A stretch of 64,000 nucleotides of DNA from an uncultured Candidatus Saccharibacteria bacterium (GCA_946406315.1 CAMJKD010000001.1:62001-126000); one strand, 5' to 3'; shown: positions 7,835 to 17,101, counted from the stretch's first letter. The notes: generated from the letters alone by a model not told the origin. Numbers and translations are program-made.

Positions 7835-8411
7835 CTGGATAGAGGTCCTTATTGTTCTTGATGTAAGTATCGTAATCGAGTGGCTCGAGGTCGCCCTTAT
7901 CGTTTAGTTTATAAAAGGCATCTTTAATACCCTTAATGTGATCGATAAAGAGGATGCCGTTAAGATGGTCTATTTCATGCATCAGGGTGCGGGCGAGAAA
8001 ATCGGTAGCCTTGAGGCGAACTTCGGTGCCATCTTCGAGTTGAGCTTTAATGCGAGCTTTGGCGGGGCGAGGCACTTTGCCGTAAATGCTAGGAACAGAG
8101 AGGCAGCCTTCGTAATCGTATTGGATTTTGCCTTCGGTTTTGATAATTTCTGGATTAAGTAGCGGAATAAAAGTGGCGTTTTTCTTGTTATTCATGTCTT
8201 CGCGCACGACAATGACGCGTTTATTGTAGCCGAGTTGCGGAGCGGCCATGGCGGCAGAAAGCTCGAACTCATGCTCGTTTTCCCAATCGATACATGACTG
8301 GATCATTTCTTGGATGATTTTTTCAATCTCTGGATCATGCGCCTTAGCCTTGGTTGACTTCTTGCGAAGACGTGGGTCTGGCGTTGTAATAACTCGTTTT
8401 TTCTTGACCAT
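7821..8411 (-). CDS. def: Peptide deformylase
   Basis: The 196-aa metalloenzyme removes N-formyl from nascent proteins. Motif 2 is EGCLSVP (101-107, Cys ligand) and motif 3 is HEIDH (145-149, two His ligands and catalytic Glu). Motif 1, normally GxGLAAxQ, reads AAMAAPQLG here, a divergence at the first glycines. It is translationally coupled to fmt. The upstream region carries a GCTTATGC box followed by TTGACA on the minus strand (8471-8454), but no -10 at ideal spacing. Confidence 0.94.
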   Translation of the reverse strand: MVKKKRVITTPDPRLRKKSTKAKAHDPEIEKIIQEMIQSCIDWENEHEFELSAAMAAPQLGYNKRVIVVREDMNNKKNATFIPLLNPEIIKTEGKIQYDYEGCLSVPSIYGKVPRPAKARIKAQLEDGTEVRLKATDFLARTLMHEIDHLNGILFIDHIKGIKDAFYKLNDKGDLEPLDYDTYIKNNKDLYPDGED

Positions 8412-8453
8412 TTTCTTTCCCGCTTATTGGGTTAAATTTTAACATAATATATC

Positions 8454-8471
8454 TGTCAAGGCGAGCATAAG
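8454..8471 (-). promoter_or_regulatory. GCTTATGC box and TTGACA upstream of def
   Basis: Reading the minus strand, GCTTATGC is followed 5 nt later by TTGACA (8459-8454). At 17-nt spacing the -10 would be TTTAAC (8436-8431), a weak match. I am therefore sure of the elements but not of the promoter. Confidence 0.4.
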
Positions 8472-8478
8472 CGAGATT

Positions 8479-10416
8479 TTAAAGCAGAGTAATAGGGTCG
8501 AAATCGTAGTGAAGATAAGGGGTTTTATCGAGAGAGTCAAAGACGGCAAAGAGGTCTTTGCGCGTCTTTGCCTTAAGGGCAATTTGCCAGGTATAACCAG
8601 AGGCGGTGCGTTCGTGAAAAGCTGGTGTTGGCGGGGTGACGGAAACCTGGGAAAGTTGGTGTTGATGGATAAACTGAATAATTTTTTTGTTCAATTTTTG
8701 AGCGCCTAAAATTGCGCCGCGTTCAGTTTTGTATGTCAATGAAATTTTGAGCAAAAAACTGTATGGCGGTAGGGAACTTATTTTACGTTTTTGAAGCAAA
8801 TAGTTATAAAAACTAATATAGTCAGACTGAGTCGCGAAGGAAATTAAGGGGTGATTGGGCTGATAGGACTGTATAAAAATGTGACTATTTTGGTGTCCGC
8901 GTTTTGCACGACCAATGACCTGGGTGATTAATTGAAATGTTCGTTCTTCAGACGAATAGTCTGGCAGACTCAATCCGGCGTCGGCTTGGGCGATGCCGAG
9001 CGTGCTTAATTTTGGAAAATCGAAGCCTTTAGCGATCATTTGGGTACCGACTAAAATATCGTATTCGCCGGCATGGACTTGGTCGTAAATGTGGGTCAAT
9101 TGTTGGCCGGATTCGGTATCAGCATCAAAACGGGCAATATTGGCTTGCGGAAAGAGACGGCGTAGTTCTTCTTCGAGCATTTTGGTGCCGAAACCTTTAT
9201 GATGGATGGTGGTGTTTTTACACTCTGGGCAGGCAGTAGGAACAGGATAGATGCGGCCGCAAGTGTGGCAGCGCATCTGGAATTTATCGGCATGGAGAAC
9301 CAGGGGTAGGAGGCAGTTTTGGCAGAGGGCTTGCCAGCCGCAGTGGTCGCAAATAGTGAGCGGAGCGGTGCCGCGCCGATTATGGAAAATCATCGATTGC
9401 GTATGATTATTGAGAGAGTCTTGAATTGATGCAATTAATTGATTACTTAATAGGCGGCTACGGGTAAAATCGGGTCGATTTTTGAGATCGATGACAGAGA
9501 TATCGGCGTTTTTCTCGTTTTTAACGGCAAGTTCAGATAGCTCAACAATAGCTTTGTGCCGGTTACAGATGTAATAATCTGTAACTAAAGGGGTGGCTGA
9601 ACCGAGGATGGTTTTTGACATAATGGCGGCCAGTCGGAGTGCGGAATATTTAGGGTTTTGATCTTGATGATAACTCGGTTCATGCGCTTCATCTATTATG
9701 ACTAACCCGAGGTTGCGAACGGGGGCAAATAGGGCTGAACGCGGACCGACAATAATATGGGGTTGATTTGCTTGGAGCGATTTCTCCCAGAGCTGATGGC
9801 GGACGGCCTCAGTCTGAGCGGAATGTAGAAGAATGACTTGATTGAAATGTGCTTGGAAGTTACGTACTAACTGAGAGGTGAGAGCGATTTCGGGAACAAG
9901 CAATATTACCGATTTCTGCTTAGCTATAGTTTGCTTTGCTAGCTCAATATAGATGTTGGTTTTGCCGCTACCAGTAATACCGTGTAGAAGGATAGTGTTT
10001 GCGGGATTCTGATTAATCTCTTTAATGGCGCGTTTTTGGGCGGCATTTAAGGGGTTAGTGGGCGCTTTTGGAACTGTAATAGAATTGTCCGCTTTAAGTT
10101 TTCGGCGCTTTTTTGTGATGCCTCGAGGAAGCATGGCTTGAACGACGGTAGAAAGTGGGCAGCGGTAGTAGTCGCTGAGCCAAAAAAGGGCTTTAACGAG
10201 ATGTTTTGGCAGAGGTTCTACATATAGAACGCGAATGATTTCTTTGGTCTTAAAATTTGGCTGAGAGGTTTTAGCGGACACTATGCCAATGGTGGTGTTT
10301 TTGCCAAGAGGAATTTCGACGATATGGCCGATTTTTAACGGTTCGGTTGAAGCATAAGTTAAGGTGTTGTCTGAGTTATGGAAAGTTTTGGCGGGCGCAA
10401 CCAGATAGTAGTTCAT
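8479..10416 (-). CDS. priA: Primosomal protein N' (replication restart helicase)
   Basis: The 645-aa SF2 helicase reloads the replisome at stalled forks. A 3'-DNA-binding domain (about 1-90) precedes Walker A GITGSGKT (146-153) and the DEAH box (242-245). An eight-cysteine zinc module (CDHC, CQNC, CHTC and CPEC) sits within the helicase core. Motif V/VI (IAKGFDFPKL and QVIGRAKRG) is present. The length is a little below the usual 730. The ATG is preceded on the minus strand by TGC-TAAAAT and 6 nt, so the mRNA is probably leaderless. def and fmt follow on the same strand. Confidence 0.95.
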   Translation of the reverse strand: MNYYLVAPAKTFHNSDNTLTYASTEPLKIGHIVEIPLGKNTTIGIVSAKTSQPNFKTKEIIRVLYVEPLPKHLVKALFWLSDYYRCPLSTVVQAMLPRGITKKRRKLKADNSITVPKAPTNPLNAAQKRAIKEINQNPANTILLHGITGSGKTNIYIELAKQTIAKQKSVILLVPEIALTSQLVRNFQAHFNQVILLHSAQTEAVRHQLWEKSLQANQPHIIVGPRSALFAPVRNLGLVIIDEAHEPSYHQDQNPKYSALRLAAIMSKTILGSATPLVTDYYICNRHKAIVELSELAVKNEKNADISVIDLKNRPDFTRSRLLSNQLIASIQDSLNNHTQSMIFHNRRGTAPLTICDHCGWQALCQNCLLPLVLHADKFQMRCHTCGRIYPVPTACPECKNTTIHHKGFGTKMLEEELRRLFPQANIARFDADTESGQQLTHIYDQVHAGEYDILVGTQMIAKGFDFPKLSTLGIAQADAGLSLPDYSSEERTFQLITQVIGRAKRGHQNSHIFIQSYQPNHPLISFATQSDYISFYNYLLQKRKISSLPPYSFLLKISLTYKTERGAILGAQKLNKKIIQFIHQHQLSQVSVTPPTPAFHERTASGYTWQIALKAKTRKDLFAVFDSLDKTPYLHYDFDPITLL

Positions 10417-10422
10417 AAGATG

Positions 10423-10431
10423 ATTTTAGCA
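10423..10431 (-). promoter_or_regulatory. Extended -10 promoter (leaderless) of priA
   Basis: TGC-TAAAAT on the minus strand (10431-10423) lies 6 nt before the priA ATG (10416). No Shine-Dalgarno is present. Confidence 0.55.
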
Positions 10432-10505
10432 CGAGATAAAAATGCGCCCCGTGATGTTGTAGATTTTACAAAAAATCGGTAGAATTAGCTTAGTAAGGAG
10501 GTCAA

Positions 10506-10808
10506 GTGTTAGACGTTTTCGTGACAAGTCGGGTGAGACGTAAGATTATTGTGGTTTTTGCTAAATATCCAGATTTTAAGACGCATGTGCGTGGCTTATC
10601 AAAGTTAATTAAAGAAGATCCCGGCAACATTCAGCGTGAATTGCGACGTTTAACTAAAGGTGGCTTTTTGATGATGACTAAAAAGGGAAACACTAGTATT
10701 TATCAGACGAATAAGCAGTTTCCTATTTTGAAGGAATTACAAAGTATAGTCATAAAAGATCAGCAACAATCTGACGCTAAGAAGAGCCCTAGTAAGATTA
10801 TCGGATGA
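10506..10808 (+). CDS. Winged-helix DNA-binding protein
   Basis: The 100-residue basic protein starts at GTG 10506 behind AAGGAGGT. An ArsR/MarR-like winged helix is readable: helix FAKYPDFKTHVRGLSKLI, recognition region DPGNIQRELRRLTKGGFL, then a wing KKGNTSIYQTN. The pattern 'x-N-V-x-R-E-L-x-x-L-x-x-x-G' is typical of transcriptional regulators and of HTH domains next to nucleotidyltransferases. The stop overlaps the recJ start by 4 nt, so the two are co-translated. It could regulate its own operon. The target is unknown. Confidence 0.7.
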   Translation: MLDVFVTSRVRRKIIVVFAKYPDFKTHVRGLSKLIKEDPGNIQRELRRLTKGGFLMMTKKGNTSIYQTNKQFPILKELQSIVIKDQQQSDAKKSPSKIIG

Positions 10809-12406
10809 CGGGTTTATTTGCACGGCTACTGCGGCAGCGTGGGCTAGACGAGAGCTTTTTGTATCCGCGTTACGAGGATTTATTTACGCCGGAATCGGTG
10901 AAAGGGGTGAAGGAGGCTGTAAAACGAATACGCTCGGCGCGCGAAAATGATGAAAAGATTATTGTTTATGGCGATTATGATGCGGATGGGGTGACTTCGA
11001 GTACTTTGATGAGAGATGCGCTGAAGTATTATGGTTGCAAAAAAGTGGAAATAATCTTGCCAAATCGGTTTACGGATGGTTATGGCCTGAATTTGCCGGC
11101 GATTGATAAGATTGTTGCACGTGGGGCAAAGCTGGTAATAACGGTAGACTGTGGCTCGAGCTCGGAAGAGGTAATTGCGGCACTAAAAGAGCGGGGTGTA
11201 GATACGATTGTAACGGATCACCATGAGATTCCGGAGGTGCCAAAATCGTCAGTAGCAGTGATTAATCCGAAGCAGGGAGACAAAGTGGGGACACGGATGG
11301 CGGGCGTAGGCGTAGCTTTTACGTTAGCGCGAGCTTTAAATAAAGACAAGAATGGGGGTATCTGTGATGGGCAAGAGAAATGGTTGCTAGATTTAGTGGT
11401 AATTGGCACAATCTGTGATTCGATGGAATTAAGAGATGAAAACCGGATTTTAAGTTACTACGGCATGAAGGTACTGGCTAAGACGCGACGGACTGGAATC
11501 AAAGAGCTGGCGCGAACGGCGAGCGTAGATTTGGGGAAGCTAAATACGCACGCAATTGGCTTTCAGCTAGGACCACGGATAAATGCGGCAGGTAGGATGC
11601 GGAGCGCAGATTTAGCTTTAGATTTAATGATGACGACGAGCCGTACGAAGGCATTCTCCTTGGCGAATGAGCTAGATGGTCTGAATAGCGAGCGGCGCAA
11701 GGCGCAAGAGAAGGCTATCGATGAGATTGAAGTATCAGATAAAGATGCAGTGATAGTGGCCTGCGGTGCTTGGCACGAGGGAATATTAGGGATTATTGCG
11801 GGGAGATTAGTAGAGATATATAAAAAGCCAGCTTTTGCATTAACGCGCTTGAAGGATGGTCGCATTAAGGGGTCGGGACGAAGTTTTGGTGAGTTTTCGC
11901 TAGCAGAGGCTTTGCAGAATTGTGGCGATTTATTGCTATCTGGGGGTGGTCATGCGGGAGCATGCGGCGTAAGCATGAAGGCGGAGAATTTAGAGGCGTT
12001 TCGCCAGGCAGTAAATAAGTATTACAAGAGTCTAAAGCTGAAAAATCAAGAGAGGTTCTTGCGGAATGAAAGCGACCTCAAGTTAGAAGATTTAAGCGAA
12101 GTAACAGAGGAATTATATGCGGAGTTTTGTTTACTGGAGCCTTTTGGGGATGGGAATACGGAGCCGATTCTAGAGTTGGATGGGGTGGTTATTGATAAGA
12201 GGATTATGAAAGAGAAGCATTTATCTCTGAGCGTAAAAGATCGGAACGGCAAAGTGATAAGATTAATGGCATTTTATGCGCCTGCGGAGTGGTTTGGGGT
12301 AGAAAATGATAATCGAGTGCGGGTGCAGTTTACTTTAACAAAAAATGAATGGCGCGGAAAAGTTGCGATAGAGGGTAACATATTATCCCTTGATAGATTG
12401 GGATAG
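10805..12406 (+). CDS. recJ: Single-stranded-DNA exonuclease RecJ
   Basis: The 533-aa 5'-3' ssDNA exonuclease acts in RecF-pathway and mismatch repair. The DHH phosphoesterase domain shows DYDADG (57-62) and the DHH triad (138-140). The DHHA1 domain has the SGGGHAGACG motif (about 380), and a C-terminal OB-like domain follows. Metal-ligand aspartates and histidines appear intact. recO, in the same pathway, lies at 40 kb. Start: ATG overlapping the preceding HTH gene (ATGA). Confidence 0.95.
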   Translation: MTGLFARLLRQRGLDESFLYPRYEDLFTPESVKGVKEAVKRIRSARENDEKIIVYGDYDADGVTSSTLMRDALKYYGCKKVEIILPNRFTDGYGLNLPAIDKIVARGAKLVITVDCGSSSEEVIAALKERGVDTIVTDHHEIPEVPKSSVAVINPKQGDKVGTRMAGVGVAFTLARALNKDKNGGICDGQEKWLLDLVVIGTICDSMELRDENRILSYYGMKVLAKTRRTGIKELARTASVDLGKLNTHAIGFQLGPRINAAGRMRSADLALDLMMTTSRTKAFSLANELDGLNSERRKAQEKAIDEIEVSDKDAVIVACGAWHEGILGIIAGRLVEIYKKPAFALTRLKDGRIKGSGRSFGEFSLAEALQNCGDLLLSGGGHAGACGVSMKAENLEAFRQAVNKYYKSLKLKNQERFLRNESDLKLEDLSEVTEELYAEFCLLEPFGDGNTEPILELDGVVIDKRIMKEKHLSLSVKDRNGKVIRLMAFYAPAEWFGVENDNRVRVQFTLTKNEWRGKVAIEGNILSLDRLG

Positions 12407-12407
12407 A

Positions 12408-12413
12408 TATGAT
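12408..12413 (+). promoter_or_regulatory. -10 element of rpsU inside the end of recJ
   Basis: TATGAT (12408-12413) overlaps the last recJ codons and the stop. The rpsU ATG is 15 nt downstream without a visible Shine-Dalgarno, so the leader would be under 10 nt. Confidence 0.4.
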
Positions 12414-12428
12414 AGAATTAGCGGCAGT

Positions 12429-12647
12429 ATGGCAATCAAAGTAACTAGAAAAGACCAGAGTGAAGCTAATGAGAATATTATTCGTCGCTTCAATCGCAAG
12501 GTTCTACAGAGTGGCGTCATGGCAACCGCAAAGGAAGGTATGCGCTTCTCGAAGCCGATTTCCAAGCGCGAACGTCGTTTGAAGGCGATTCTGCGCGATA
12601 AGCGTAAAGCCGAGAAAGCTGAGCGCATGAAATTAGGTCTTAAATAG
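12429..12647 (+). CDS. rpsU: 30S ribosomal protein S21
   Basis: The start is set at ATG 12429 (MAIKVTRKDQ). The longer reading from 12390 only reproduces the recJ tail in another frame. The 72-residue protein is very basic. The S21 core is 'ENIIRRFNRKVLQSGVM', followed by a Lys/Arg-rich helix (SKRERRLKAIL). It sits on the 30S platform near the anti-Shine-Dalgarno. It differs from the E. coli form in N-terminus and has a longer basic tail. A terminator follows. Confidence 0.85.
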   Translation: MAIKVTRKDQSEANENIIRRFNRKVLQSGVMATAKEGMRFSKPISKRERRLKAILRDKRKAEKAERMKLGLK

Positions 12648-12649
12648 GA

Positions 12650-12676
12650 AATACCCCCTCTAGGATGGGGTATTTT
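12650..12676 (+). terminator. Terminator after rpsU
   Basis: AATACCCC (12650-12657) pairs with GGGGTATT (12667-12674), followed by Ts. Confidence 0.85.
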
Positions 12677-12701
12677 TTACGAAAAGAAAAAGGAGGTAGA
12701 G

Positions 12702-13259
12702 ATGATAATATTATTTGGAGCCGCAGGTAGTGGCAAAAGCGTTCAAGGTCAAACTTTAGCGGGCAAATATGATTGGCGTTGGATGTCGGTAGGGCAACTT
12801 TTGCGCGATTGCAACGATTCGGAAATGAATGAGATTATGAAACGTGGCGAGCTAGTGCCGGATGAGTTTGTAGTGAAGATGATGCACTCTGAAATGATGA
12901 AAGAAGTCGAGAAGGGTCGTTATGTAATACTTGATGGTTATCCGCGAGACGAGTGGCAGGCTAAGTGGATTATTGAAAATGGCGATGATAAATACTTAGA
13001 TGGTGCAATTGTAATTGATGTTAACCATGAAGAACTGTGGCATCGTCTAGAAGAGCGTGGTCGCGTAGATGATACGCGCGAGGCGATTGAGAAGCGCTGG
13101 GAGATTTTTGAGCAATCAATTTATTCAATGACGGAGATATTAGGGAAAAAAGGCGTTAAAGTGGTGCACGTTGATGGTGTGGGTGCAATCGGGGAAATTA
13201 CGGAACGTATAGAAAATGTATTGCGCGAGTGGGGTATAATTGATACTCAAAATAGGTAG
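12702..13259 (+). CDS. adk: Adenylate kinase, short (no LID insertion)
   Basis: The 185-aa NMP kinase interconverts ATP+AMP and 2 ADP. The P-loop GAAGSGKS (6-13) and the DGYPRDEWQA motif for AMP binding are clear. The region between the NMP site and the C-terminal helix has only a short LID (ERGRVDDTREAIEKR) without zinc cysteines. Such short forms can also be UMP/CMP-kinase-like, so the exact nucleotide is not certain. A GGAGG Shine-Dalgarno precedes ATG 12702, and map follows 9 nt after the stop. Confidence 0.85.
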   Translation: MIILFGAAGSGKSVQGQTLAGKYDWRWMSVGQLLRDCNDSEMNEIMKRGELVPDEFVVKMMHSEMMKEVEKGRYVILDGYPRDEWQAKWIIENGDDKYLDGAIVIDVNHEELWHRLEERGRVDDTREAIEKRWEIFEQSIYSMTEILGKKGVKVVHVDGVGAIGEITERIENVLREWGIIDTQNR

Positions 13260-13268
13260 GAAGAAGTA

Positions 13269-14015
13269 ATGGATCAGAAAAAAGTTGATGCAATGCGTGC
13301 GGGTGGCAAAATTATGGCTAAGATTTTTGCTGAGCTACGTGAGTATACTCAGGCCGGAATGACCGGAAAAGAAATTGATGCGTGGGTGGCGAAAAAAATT
13401 AAGAGTTATGATTGTGATATAGCATACTATGAACCGGAAGTTGATTTTCCTGGATCAATTTGTATTTCGGTGAATGATGAATTAATTCATGGTATTCCAA
13501 AAGATATTGAGCTCGAAGATGGGGATAAAGTGAGCTATGACCTAGTGATTAAGTATCAAGGTTATTACGTCGATTCGGCGTTTACAATGATTGTGGGCGA
13601 CAGACCGACGGCGGCGCAGAAACATTTGCTCAGTTTTACGGAATCGGCTTTATATGAGGGAATTGAGCAGGTGAAGCCAGGGGCGAAGATCGGTGATATT
13701 GGCTATGCAGTAGAAAAACAGCTAGAGAAAGGTAAATTAGGGGTAATTCGCAATTATGTAGGTCATGGAATTGGCAAGAGTATGCATATGTCGCCAGAGG
13801 TGCCAAATTACGGTAAGCGTGGGCAAGGATATGAGTTGCAGGTTGGGGATACGATTTGTATCGAACCGATGTCGAGCTTAGGCAAGCCGGATAATGTAAT
13901 TGTTGAGGATGATGATGGTTGGACGGTGTGCCTGAAGGATGGTTCCCTGGGTTGTCATTTTGAGCATACGGTTTTGGTGACCGAAACTGGTTATGAAATA
14001 TTAACCCAGTTATAG
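13269..14015 (+). CDS. map: Methionine aminopeptidase type I
   Basis: The 248-aa dinuclear metalloprotease removes the initiator Met after deformylation by Def. All five metal ligands can be read: D91, D102, H166, E199 and E232. The substrate-site His is near residue 74 (ELIHGIP). There is no N-terminal SH3-binding or zinc extension, so it is type Ia. It is co-transcribed with adk, an adk-map order also seen in ribosomal operons of other bacteria. Confidence 0.95.
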   Translation: MDQKKVDAMRAGGKIMAKIFAELREYTQAGMTGKEIDAWVAKKIKSYDCDIAYYEPEVDFPGSICISVNDELIHGIPKDIELEDGDKVSYDLVIKYQGYYVDSAFTMIVGDRPTAAQKHLLSFTESALYEGIEQVKPGAKIGDIGYAVEKQLEKGKLGVIRNYVGHGIGKSMHMSPEVPNYGKRGQGYELQVGDTICIEPMSSLGKPDNVIVEDDDGWTVCLKDGSLGCHFEHTVLVTETGYEILTQL

Positions 14016-14029
14016 AGATATGCTACAAT
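14001..14029 (+). promoter_or_regulatory. Promoter of ftsA inside the end of map (leaderless)
   Basis: TTAACC (14001-14006), a 17-nt spacer, then TGC-TACAAT with the -10 at 14024-14029. The ftsA ATG (14036) is 6 nt further on, at the expected transcription start. The -35 lies within the map coding sequence. Confidence 0.65.
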
Positions 14030-14035
14030 AAGCTT

Positions 14036-15274
14036 ATGGAAGAAAAAGCTCGCTATGCAGTAGGGGTAGACGTGGGAACGAGTACTACCCGTGCGGTCAT
14101 GGGTAAAATTGGCCATGACGGAAAAATATCAGTTGTAGGATATGGTGAAGTACCTTCAGAGGGGCTTCGCCGAGGTATCGTAAAGGAGTTAATGTCTCCA
14201 CCACGTGTGATTGATATGTGCCTGCGAGCGGTTGAGGGGATGAGCGGTATTGAGGTGAATGATGCTACTGTAAATATAAACGGTTCCCATATTGGTAGCA
14301 CCAAGGTGGATGGCATGATTGCGGTCGGTGTAGCCGATCATGAGATTGACAATGATGATATAAATCGGATTTCTGATGCCGCAATAGCGGGGAAGATTCC
14401 GGCAAATCGCGAGATTCTTTCTTTGGTTCCTTATGAGTATATTCTTGATGGTCAGGGTGGAATTAGGGAGCCATTTGGTATGCATGGCGCACGTTTAGAG
14501 CTTCGTGCGAATGTGATTTCCGCTTTAACTCCAGATTGTGAAAATATCCGAAAAGTTTGCGATGCTGGTAACTTGAGAACACGCGCGCTTGAGCCGTCAG
14601 TTCTAGCAGCAGCTCGTGCGGTAATCACAAATGCTCAAAAAGAGAATGGCGTTGGCCTACTTGATATGGGGAGTGCTACGACTGGCGTGGCTATCTTTGA
14701 TGAGGGTGAGTTGCAGTTTATTGGCGTAGTGCCAATTGGTAGCAATGATATTACGAACGACCTTGCGACTGTCTTGAAGACTGTACCAGAGATAGCAGAA
14801 GAGATTAAAGTTCGTTTTGCGACGGCTAAATTTGGCGGTAGCGACAAAGATATCGTAATCAAGCGTGGTCGCGAAGAACACCGTTTCGACCGCAAAGAAG
14901 TCGACGAAGTGGTTGAGGCGCGTTTGGAGGAGATTTTTGAAGGCGTACGTAAGCTATTGAAGCATGCCGGTTACGATAAGCGTTTACCGGAGGGGCTAGT
15001 GTTAGTAGGCGGTGGTTCGAAGTTGCGTGATATCGAGATATACGCACGTGACCAGGTCGAGCTAGCAGTTCGCTTGGCGAAGCCAGAGAACGTACTAGGT
15101 GTAAGCGAAGAAATTATGAAGCCAGAATATGCTACGGCGATTGGTTTAATGTATGCGGATGCTGAGTGTCAAGAGAGTGACGTTGCGCAAGGTGCAGAGA
15201 TTTATTCTGGTGGCAAAAAGTCAAAATCAAAAGGCGAGGGTTTCTTCGCAAAGCTTCTGAAGAAGTTTAAATAG
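14036..15274 (+). CDS. ftsA: Cell division protein FtsA
   Basis: The 412-aa actin-like ATPase tethers FtsZ to the membrane. The N-terminal phosphate-1 motif (VGVDVGTSTTRAVM), SHS2-type 1C domain (about 85-165), phosphate-2 (GLLDMGSATTGVAIF) and adenosine motif (VLVGGGSKL) are present. The last residues (GEGFFAKLLKKFK) form the amphipathic membrane-targeting helix. ftsZ follows after 78 nt. No Shine-Dalgarno is visible, consistent with the leaderless promoter. Confidence 0.95.
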   Translation: MEEKARYAVGVDVGTSTTRAVMGKIGHDGKISVVGYGEVPSEGLRRGIVKELMSPPRVIDMCLRAVEGMSGIEVNDATVNINGSHIGSTKVDGMIAVGVADHEIDNDDINRISDAAIAGKIPANREILSLVPYEYILDGQGGIREPFGMHGARLELRANVISALTPDCENIRKVCDAGNLRTRALEPSVLAAARAVITNAQKENGVGLLDMGSATTGVAIFDEGELQFIGVVPIGSNDITNDLATVLKTVPEIAEEIKVRFATAKFGGSDKDIVIKRGREEHRFDRKEVDEVVEARLEEIFEGVRKLLKHAGYDKRLPEGLVLVGGGSKLRDIEIYARDQVELAVRLAKPENVLGVSEEIMKPEYATAIGLMYADAECQESDVAQGAEIYSGGKKSKSKGEGFFAKLLKKFK

Positions 15275-15352
15275 AGTAGAGAGAACTCTAGCAAAAAAAT
15301 TGTTCAGATGTTACTATAAGATAAGAATTGAAGAAAAGTGAGGAGTTAATAC

Positions 15353-16609
15353 ATGCCTGAAGTTAAGCCAAGTGAGGTGGAAAGTACAGCCAGTATTAAA
15401 GTAATCGGCGTTGGTGGTGCGGGCGGTTCTGCTGTCAACCGCATGCGCGAGGCCGGATTAAATGGTGTCGAATTTATTGCGATGAATACCGATGCTCAGG
15501 CATTGCATAATTCTAAAGCAGACATAAAGGTACATTTGGGACACGAAACGACGAATGGCCTTGGCGCAGGTGCGGATCCAACTGTAGGTGAACGCGCCGC
15601 AGATGAGAGCCGTGAAGAAATCAAGAATGCTCTTACTGGTGCTGACATGGCATTTATCACCTTTGGTGCTGGTGGTGGTACTGGTTCTGGCGCTGGTTAT
15701 ATTGTGGCCGAGGAAGCGCGTAAGCAAGATATTCTTGCGGTCGGCGTAGTAACTAAGCCGTTTTCATTTGAAGGCGCAAAACGCAAGGCGAATGCCGATT
15801 GGGCGATTGAACGTTTAGCGCGTAATGTCGATGCTTTAATCACAATTCCAAACGACCGTCTTCTTCAAACCATTGATCAGCGTACGCCAATCCTTGAAAC
15901 TTTCAAAATTGCCGATGAAGTACTTCGCCAAGGCGTTCAGGGCATTTCCGAACTAATTACTGAACATAGCTTAATTAACTTGGACTTTGCTGATGTTAAG
16001 GCTATTATGAAGGATGCTGGTTCGGCATTGATGGGTATTGGTCGTGCTTCTGGTGAAAACCGTGCTAGTATTGCCGCACAACAGGCGATTGAGTCGCCAT
16101 TGATTGAGGTCTCGATTGACGGTGCGCGTGGCGTACTCTTCTCGATTGCGGGTGGTTATGATGTCACGATGAGCGAGATGCAAGAGGCTGCTGAGCTTAT
16201 TACCGCTAGTGTTAGCCCAGACGCGAATATCATTTGGGGTGCTTCGGTGCGTCCTGAGCTTGAAGATGAGATTATTGTTACGGTGGTGGCGACCGGATTT
16301 GATTCTGAGTATTATCGCGATGATCCACGTGCGCAAGAGTACGGTCATAATGGTATTGAATCCCCAAGCTATACTTCGATGGAAACTGCTACCGAAGAGT
16401 CTGCAACTGAGCCAAGCCAAGCAATGGCTGATCCAGTGAAGGAGGCAGAGGATAAGCCGGAGAAACTGAAATCCGAAAGCCAAAGTGCGGATTTTGCCGA
16501 AGCTACAACGGTTAATATGTGGGACAATATTCGCACTGATAATGGCGGTAGCGATGATGATAGTGATATTCCGGCCATTCTGCGACGCCGCAAAAAGAAC
16601 AAAGATTAG
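15353..16609 (+). CDS. ftsZ: Cell division protein FtsZ
   Basis: The 418-aa tubulin-like GTPase forms the Z-ring. The N-terminal GTP-binding G-G-A-G-G-S-A-V-N-R motif, the tubulin signature GGGTGSG (107-113) and the T7 loop (NLDFADVKAIM) are all intact. An acidic linker of about 80 residues precedes the conserved C-terminal peptide DIPAILRRRKK, the FtsA-binding tail. GAGGAG precedes the ATG. A small hairpin (TAGAG/CTCTA, 15277-15290) sits in the ftsA-ftsZ gap and could adjust the expression ratio (inference). Confidence 0.97.
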   Translation: MPEVKPSEVESTASIKVIGVGGAGGSAVNRMREAGLNGVEFIAMNTDAQALHNSKADIKVHLGHETTNGLGAGADPTVGERAADESREEIKNALTGADMAFITFGAGGGTGSGAGYIVAEEARKQDILAVGVVTKPFSFEGAKRKANADWAIERLARNVDALITIPNDRLLQTIDQRTPILETFKIADEVLRQGVQGISELITEHSLINLDFADVKAIMKDAGSALMGIGRASGENRASIAAQQAIESPLIEVSIDGARGVLFSIAGGYDVTMSEMQEAAELITASVSPDANIIWGASVRPELEDEIIVTVVATGFDSEYYRDDPRAQEYGHNGIESPSYTSMETATEESATEPSQAMADPVKEAEDKPEKLKSESQSADFAEATTVNMWDNIRTDNGGSDDDSDIPAILRRRKKNKD

Positions 16610-16624
16610 AGGAGGGCAACTTAC

Positions 16625-17098
16625 ATGGGCCATTTGAAAATTGGCGAGAGTAAGGTCATTGAGAGTCGTGAGTCTCAGGATGGGACAATGATTCGACGTC
16701 GTCGGGTTTCTTTGGATGGAAAACACCGTTTTACTACTTATGAGCGCATAGAGCGTCCTGGCATGATGGTGCGTAAGCGTAGTGGCTCGCGCGAGGCTTT
16801 TGATCGCGATAAATTAGCGAAAGCAATTCGGAATAGTGTTGGTAAATACTTTAATAGTGATTTAGATGTCCAGAATATTGTTGATCAGGTAGAAGATTTG
16901 ATTTATGAGCGCGGAAAAGATGAGATTCCGTCGAGTTTGATTGGTGAGACTATCTTAGAAGTGCTATCGGAGAAAAATGAAATGGCTTATGTGCGTTTTG
17001 CTAGTGTTTTTAAAGAGTTTAAGTCGCTAGATGATCTTGAGCGCAGTATTGCCGAACAACGTGAACGAATGACTAAGCGTAAAGAAACGGAGAAATAG
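16625..17098 (+). CDS. NrdR-like ATP-cone protein lacking the zinc ribbon cysteines
   Basis: The 157-aa protein aligns in layout with the ribonucleotide-reductase repressor NrdR. Residues 20-43 correspond to its IRRRR...RFTTYERIE block, and residues 49-140 are an ATP-cone (VRKRSGSREAFDRDKLAKAI, then YVRFASVFKEFKSLDDL). In canonical NrdR the first 35 residues are a CxxC...CxxC zinc ribbon essential for DNA binding. Here none of the four cysteines is present (MGHLKIGESKV and RVSLDGKHRF instead). It may bind DNA without zinc, act only as a nucleotide sensor, or have another role. It is co-directional with ftsZ and with a thioredoxin-fold gene 3 nt downstream. Confidence 0.85.
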   Translation: MGHLKIGESKVIESRESQDGTMIRRRRVSLDGKHRFTTYERIERPGMMVRKRSGSREAFDRDKLAKAIRNSVGKYFNSDLDVQNIVDQVEDLIYERGKDEIPSSLIGETILEVLSEKNEMAYVRFASVFKEFKSLDDLERSIAEQRERMTKRKETEK

Positions 17099-17101
17099 AA
17101 A

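Noticed and set aside
15971-16726. 251-aa open frame antisense to ftsZ and the nrdR-like gene
   Set aside because: It lies opposite two clear genes and has shadow-type composition with no recognisable motif.
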